Origin: Roseiflexus castenholzii DSM 13941
GTDB lineage: Bacteria; Chloroflexota; Chloroflexia; Chloroflexales; Roseiflexaceae
Reading direction: 5' to 3'
Assembly: GCF_000017805.1 (NCBI RefSeq)
Contig: NC_009767.1
Location: 5,376,001-5,440,000, forward strand
DNA length: 64,000 nucleotides
The first letter of the stretch is position 1. Each line of letters begins with the position of its first letter. Positions 60,772 through 64,000 of the stretch are shown here, piece after piece. Made by a program: the position numbers and the translations under genes. Under the pieces are notes generated by a model, which worked only from the letters and a program-made list of their open reading frames with translations, did no database searches and was not told the origin of the DNA.

Positions 60772-61263
60772 ATGAGGAATGACGTTCCGTCGATACGCAC
60801 AATGGGCATACAATCCGACTTCGCCGGACAAACCGATCACAATGTCCTGTTGATCCGTCTGGCTGACGAGACCTATGCGTTGCCGTCAGCCCATGTGCGC
60901 GAAGTTGGACGATACCGCGCGTTCACCCCCGTTCCCGGCGCTCCGCCGGCAATCCCTGGGATTATCAGTCAGCGCGGTGTCATTCTGCCGGTCGTCGACC
61001 TTCGCCTCGTGCTCGGTATGCCATTTGCCGAGACGACCCGCTCGACACGCCTGGTCACGGTTGTCTATGAGGATACCGACATGGCGTTGCTGGTGGACGC
61101 TGTGATCGATCTGGCGACTATCCCGGCGGAAGCGTTCGGACAACCGCCAACCGGTCTTGATCCTGCGCGCGCGCGTTTCCTGAGCGCCGTCGCGTTCTAT
61201 GAGGACCAGACTATTGCGCTGCTTGATGTGGTGGTGATCGTCGCCGCGCTGCGGGAGGCGTAG
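60772..61263 (+). CDS. cheW: chemotaxis coupling protein CheW
   Basis: A 163-residue CheW that links receptors to the CheA kinase. The CheW domain shows NVLLIRLADETYALPSAHVR, the loop PGAPPAIPGIISQRGVILPV and VDLRLVLGM, then LVTVVYEDTDMALLVDAVID. Start options are ATG 60772 (with AAAGG directly before) and ATG 60802 (MGIQSDFAG); the first is used. It opens a chemotaxis operon of four genes. A long heptanucleotide repeat lies between it and the next gene. Confidence 0.92.
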   Translation: MRNDVPSIRTMGIQSDFAGQTDHNVLLIRLADETYALPSAHVREVGRYRAFTPVPGAPPAIPGIISQRGVILPVVDLRLVLGMPFAETTRSTRLVTVVYEDTDMALLVDAVIDLATIPAEAFGQPPTGLDPARARFLSAVAFYEDQTIALLDVVVIVAALREA

Positions 61264-61530
61264 GAGGGGCAAGAGGCGTGAGGCGAGAGGCGAGCGGCAC
61301 GAGGCGAGAGGGGTGAGGCGTGAGGCAAGAGGCAAGAGGCAAGAGGCAAGAGGCAAGAGGCAAGAGGCAAGAGGCAAGAGGCGTGAGGCAAGAGGCAAGA
61401 GGCAAGAGGCAAGAGGCAAGAGGCAAGAGGCAAGAGGCAAGAGGCAAGAGGCAAGAGGCAAGAGGCAAGAGGCAAGAGGCAAGAGGCAAGAGGCAAGAGG
61501 CAAGAGGCAAGAGGCAAGAGGGGTGAGGCG
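61263..61530 (+). repeat. heptanucleotide microsatellite (GGCAAGA)n
   Basis: The unit GAGGCAA repeats without a break from about 61323 to 61380 and again from about 61385 to 61520 (roughly 28 units in total), with diverged units GAGGCGA/GAGGCGT at the ends. Seven-base phase means that any frame read through it alternates three codon phases; the frames here are not genes. Confidence 0.95.
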
Positions 61531-61636
61531 AGCGGCCAGCGGGAAGGCGTGGCCGAGGCACGAAATGCGAGACGAGCGGCCAGCGGGAAGGCAGGAAGGT
61601 TGCAGGTTGCAGGTGCGAAGGTGATGCGTTGAACGT

Positions 61637-61665
61637 CAGTTCTCAGTTCTCAGTTCTCAGTTCTT
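61637..61665 (+). repeat. heptanucleotide microsatellite (CAGTTCT)n
   Basis: Four units of CAGTTCT in tandem, seven bases before the next gene. The complement was seen at 26978-27001. Confidence 0.9.
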
Positions 61666-61671
61666 GGCTCA

Positions 61672-62091
61672 ATGTTGCTGATCGTTCGCACAACACGGCA
61701 TCGTTACATCGTACCGCGTGAAGACGTTGCAACCCTCCGCGCTGTCAATCGACGCCCTGGCAATGACCATGAGACCGACGAGAATCAATCCTCCATTACC
61801 GTGGAATTAGGAGCGCTTCTCGACCCGGAAGATGTCAGCACGATGCAACGACGGCACGCTTTGATCATTCCCCTGCGGCGACGCACGATTGCGCTACTCG
61901 TCGATGCAGTGGATAATCTGGTCGATCATGCGGCGGTTCAACCATTGCCGCCATTGTTGCGCGAGCGCTTGCGTGAACCGTGGGCAACCGGTGCGCTCAT
62001 TGTAGACGAGCATCCCATCGTGCAGCTTGATGTACGAGCGATTGCGCGCAGCGTGCTGCTGAGAAGAACCCATGATGCAGAACAGAAGTGA
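61672..62091 (+). CDS. CheW-like domain protein
   Basis: A 139-residue protein with a reduced CheW-like fold: RYIVPREDVATLRAVNRRPG at the start, then RRRTIALLVDAVDNLVDHAA and VDEHPIVQLDVRAIA. No typical receptor-binding residues can be read with confidence. It overlaps the start of the methyl-accepting protein by 20 bases (ATG at 62072), so it is coupled to it. It may be a second adaptor that tunes the receptor array. Confidence 0.75.
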   Translation: MLLIVRTTRHRYIVPREDVATLRAVNRRPGNDHETDENQSSITVELGALLDPEDVSTMQRRHALIIPLRRRTIALLVDAVDNLVDHAAVQPLPPLLRERLREPWATGALIVDEHPIVQLDVRAIARSVLLRRTHDAEQK

Positions 62092-63640
62092 GCGGCGTAT
62101 GGAACAGGTATCGAGTCGCCAGATGTTTGCCAGTGTCATTACCAATCCACAGAGTCAGGACGAAGACCGCGCCAGAGTGCTAACCCATCTGGCGCTTGTG
62201 TTCGGTGGCGTCGCCGGCGCCGGGTGTGTGCTGGTGATCATCCTCGCACTGATTGGCATTATGCCACAGCAGGTCGTTGGCGCCGCACTATGGGTGATTG
62301 CCATGGTGGCGACGATTGTCGGCGGCACACTTGGTGCACTGCGCATCGGTCGGCACACCACGGCGTCGAACATCTTTCTGTATGGCTCGCTCATCTACGT
62401 CATCGGCATGATGTATCTGGCAGGCGGAGCCGCCGGTCCTGCCGGCATTGCATTTCTGTTCCCGATTGTCGTCGCCGGATTATTCGGACGAGCTGCGGAA
62501 AGCCCCCGACTGTTCGGCATGGCGTTGACGTTGTATATCGCTCTGGCGGTCGCTGAAACCACCGGCATCCTTCAGCCGCAGAACGATCTGCCAGGATTGC
62601 CGCGCACCATGGCATTCGTCGTTTTTTTCACTAGCGTCGGCGGCTTGCTGACCTACGTCGCCTCGCTCTGGTCCACCAGCACTATGCGCTTTCTGGATCA
62701 AACCAGAGCGCAATCCGAAGAGTTGTACGAAACCAATCAGCGGTTGATCGAAAAGAATATTCAGCAGGTGGAATTGGGGAGTGAGCTTTCGGCAGCGGCA
62801 TCCGAACTGTTGCGCGCCTCGCACGAGCAGGCAAGCGGCGCATCCGAGCAGGCAAGCGCCGTTTCGCAGGTCAGCACCACCATCGAGGAATTGGGGTCAA
62901 CCGCGCGCCAGATCGCCATCGCCGCCGAACAGGTGGCGGAAGCAGCGCGGCAGACGCTCGAAAATCTGAGCGAAGGACAGGAAGCCGTCGATAAAAGCAT
63001 TCAGGCGATGGATCGCATTCGCAGCCGCATGCAGGACGTATCAGCGCGCGTGTTGAACCTTGGTGAGCGGTCGCAGCAGATCGGCGAGATCATCGATCTG
63101 ATCAACGATCTCTCCGATGAAACGCATCTGCTCGCGCTCAATGCCGCTATCGAAGCGGCCGGCGCCGGTGAACACGGTCGCCGGTTTGCGGTGGTGGCGG
63201 CTGAGGTCAAGAGCCTCGCCAACCGTGCGCTGGTCGCCGCCAAAGAGGTCAAAGGCGTCATCGCCGAGATTCAACAGGCGACGAACGCAGCGGTGCTGGC
63301 TGCCGAAGAGGGCGGCAAAGAAGTCGCGGCCGGAGTCGAACTTGCCCATAGCGCCGGTCAGGTGATGGACATTATCGTGATGGCGGCGGAACGCACAGCG
63401 CAGAGCAGCGCCGAGATCAATCTGGCAACCGCGCAGCAGCAGAGCGCTAGCGAGCAGGTGGTGGAAACGATGCGCGAGATCGCCGATGTGGCGCGCCGCA
63501 CTGCGGCAGGCGCGCGTCAGGTGCAGGACGCCGCTCAACGCCTGACCGCCATTGCCAACCGGCTGCATGGTCTGTCACAAGACGGGAGCGAGATGCGCAG
63601 CGAGCGGCAAGAGGCGAACATGAAAAGCGGGAGAAGTTGA
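62072..63640 (+). CDS. methyl-accepting chemotaxis protein
   Basis: A 522-residue receptor. Residues about 38-205 hold about six transmembrane helices and no large external domain (VLTHLALVFGGVAGAGCVLV, AFLFPIVVAGLFG), so it probably senses a membrane-linked signal. From about 230 the cytoplasmic coiled coil carries Gln/Glu methylation-type sites (EQASGASEQASAVSQVSTTI) and the signature tip IDLINDLSDETHLLALNAAI followed by EAAGAGEHGRRFAVVAAEV. ATG 62072 is used; ATG 62099 is also possible. It lies between the CheW-like gene and cheA. Confidence 0.92.
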   Translation: MMQNRSERRMEQVSSRQMFASVITNPQSQDEDRARVLTHLALVFGGVAGAGCVLVIILALIGIMPQQVVGAALWVIAMVATIVGGTLGALRIGRHTTASNIFLYGSLIYVIGMMYLAGGAAGPAGIAFLFPIVVAGLFGRAAESPRLFGMALTLYIALAVAETTGILQPQNDLPGLPRTMAFVVFFTSVGGLLTYVASLWSTSTMRFLDQTRAQSEELYETNQRLIEKNIQQVELGSELSAAASELLRASHEQASGASEQASAVSQVSTTIEELGSTARQIAIAAEQVAEAARQTLENLSEGQEAVDKSIQAMDRIRSRMQDVSARVLNLGERSQQIGEIIDLINDLSDETHLLALNAAIEAAGAGEHGRRFAVVAAEVKSLANRALVAAKEVKGVIAEIQQATNAAVLAAEEGGKEVAAGVELAHSAGQVMDIIVMAAERTAQSSAEINLATAQQQSASEQVVETMREIADVARRTAAGARQVQDAAQRLTAIANRLHGLSQDGSEMRSERQEANMKSGRS

Positions 63641-63743
63641 AGGTGCAAACCTTCAATGGTGCGACAGGATGGGTTTCCGGTCGAGACGTTGCGCTGTCAT
63701 ATCTCACCGCGTGGCGGTGGAACAATTGACCTGTTGATCGTGT

Positions 63744-64000
63744 ATGGATCTGGCGTCGTTCTACAGCCAATTTCGTGATGAAACGGCGGAGAACATCCGC
63801 ATTGTCACCGAAGGTCTTGTGGCGCTCGAAGGCAACGGACTGGAGGGCGAGGCGCGCCGTGAGCGGATCGACGCCATCTTTCGCGCCATGCACACGATCA
63901 AGGGGTCGGCGCGAATGCTCGGTCTGGATCAGATCGGCAAAGTTGCGCACACCTGTGAGCACATCCTGGCAGCAGTGCGCGACGGTCGGCGCGTTCTTGA
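63744..64000 (+). CDS. cheA: chemotaxis kinase CheA (5' part)
   Basis: An open frame from ATG 63744 that runs off the end of the window. It encodes a P1/Hpt domain: MDLASFYSQFRDETAENIRI, IDAIFRAMHTIKGSARMLG with the phosphorylated His at residue 50, and HTCEHILAAV. The kinase and coupling domains would follow. It closes the visible chemotaxis unit and is 103 bases after the receptor gene. Confidence 0.9.
   Translation, partial: MDLASFYSQFRDETAENIRIVTEGLVALEGNGLEGEARRERIDAIFRAMHTIKGSARMLGLDQIGKVAHTCEHILAAVRDGRRVL

Noticed and set aside
61197..61561. Minus-strand frames of LASCLLP repeats
   Set aside because: They are translation of the heptanucleotide microsatellite.
1..64000. tRNA or rRNA genes
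   Set aside because: No cloverleaf-type sequence with conserved T-loop and CCA end was seen while reading both strands; a dedicated tRNA scan would settle this.

Overview
The window is GC-rich bacterial DNA with dense, mostly short-spaced genes on both strands. Gene content and style (a full Tad pilus operon, a chemotaxis operon without flagellar genes, an acyl-CoA dehydrogenase of the AidB type, a lipoprotein-anchored RND pump, large numbers of dispersed palindromic repeats) fit a filamentous gliding Chloroflexota bacterium, most likely Roseiflexus or a close relative. This assignment is from recognition of the proteins, not from a database search.

Layout. 1-9.3 kb: Tad/Flp pilus operon on the plus strand (TadZ, TadA, TadB, TadC, a von Willebrand A protein, and three TadE/TadG-type pseudopilin-like proteins, one with a very long Thr/Pro stalk). 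9.4-11.3 kb: minus-strand sir2-prfB pair; prfB uses a programmed +1 frameshift. 11.7-16.3 kb: plus-strand single genes (DA1-like zinc peptidase, lipoprotein, HD phosphohydrolase, GH13 glucosidase). 16.7-25.4 kb: htpG, an RND efflux pair and its divergent TetR regulator, and a 39-residue membrane peptide. 26-32.8 kb: TIM-barrel glycosidase-like protein, acyl-CoA dehydrogenase, a radical SAM protein with an overlapping unknown gene, a methyltransferase, and a probable toxin-immunity pair. 33-40.8 kb: minus-strand genes including a sulfite-oxidase-like membrane protein, coaE, a deaminase-CYTH fusion, a restriction-modification locus whose endonuclease is broken, sua5 and a flavin reductase.

41-46.3 kb is the most unusual block: an extracytoplasmic-type sigma factor, a helix-turn-helix protein overlapping it by four bases, and a 1180-residue fusion of an ImmA/IrrE zinc peptidase, a complete UvrD helicase and a Cas4/AddB-like iron-sulfur nuclease-type tail. 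46.7-53.8 kb holds small proteins, a STAS sensor, an M23 peptidase, gyrB and a membrane protein. 54-60.5 kb contains an orphan McrB-like ATPase, a decayed gene, a 1.3 kb array of palindromic repeats, purB, a DUF454 protein and an ABC-transporter pseudogene. 60.8-64 kb is a chemotaxis operon (CheW, a CheW-like protein, a methyl-accepting protein and the start of CheA, which runs off the window); with the Tad pilus this may steer surface motility.

Three dispersed repeat families (called A, B and C here) and several heptanucleotide microsatellites lie between genes. No tRNA, rRNA, CRISPR array or transposase gene was recognised.
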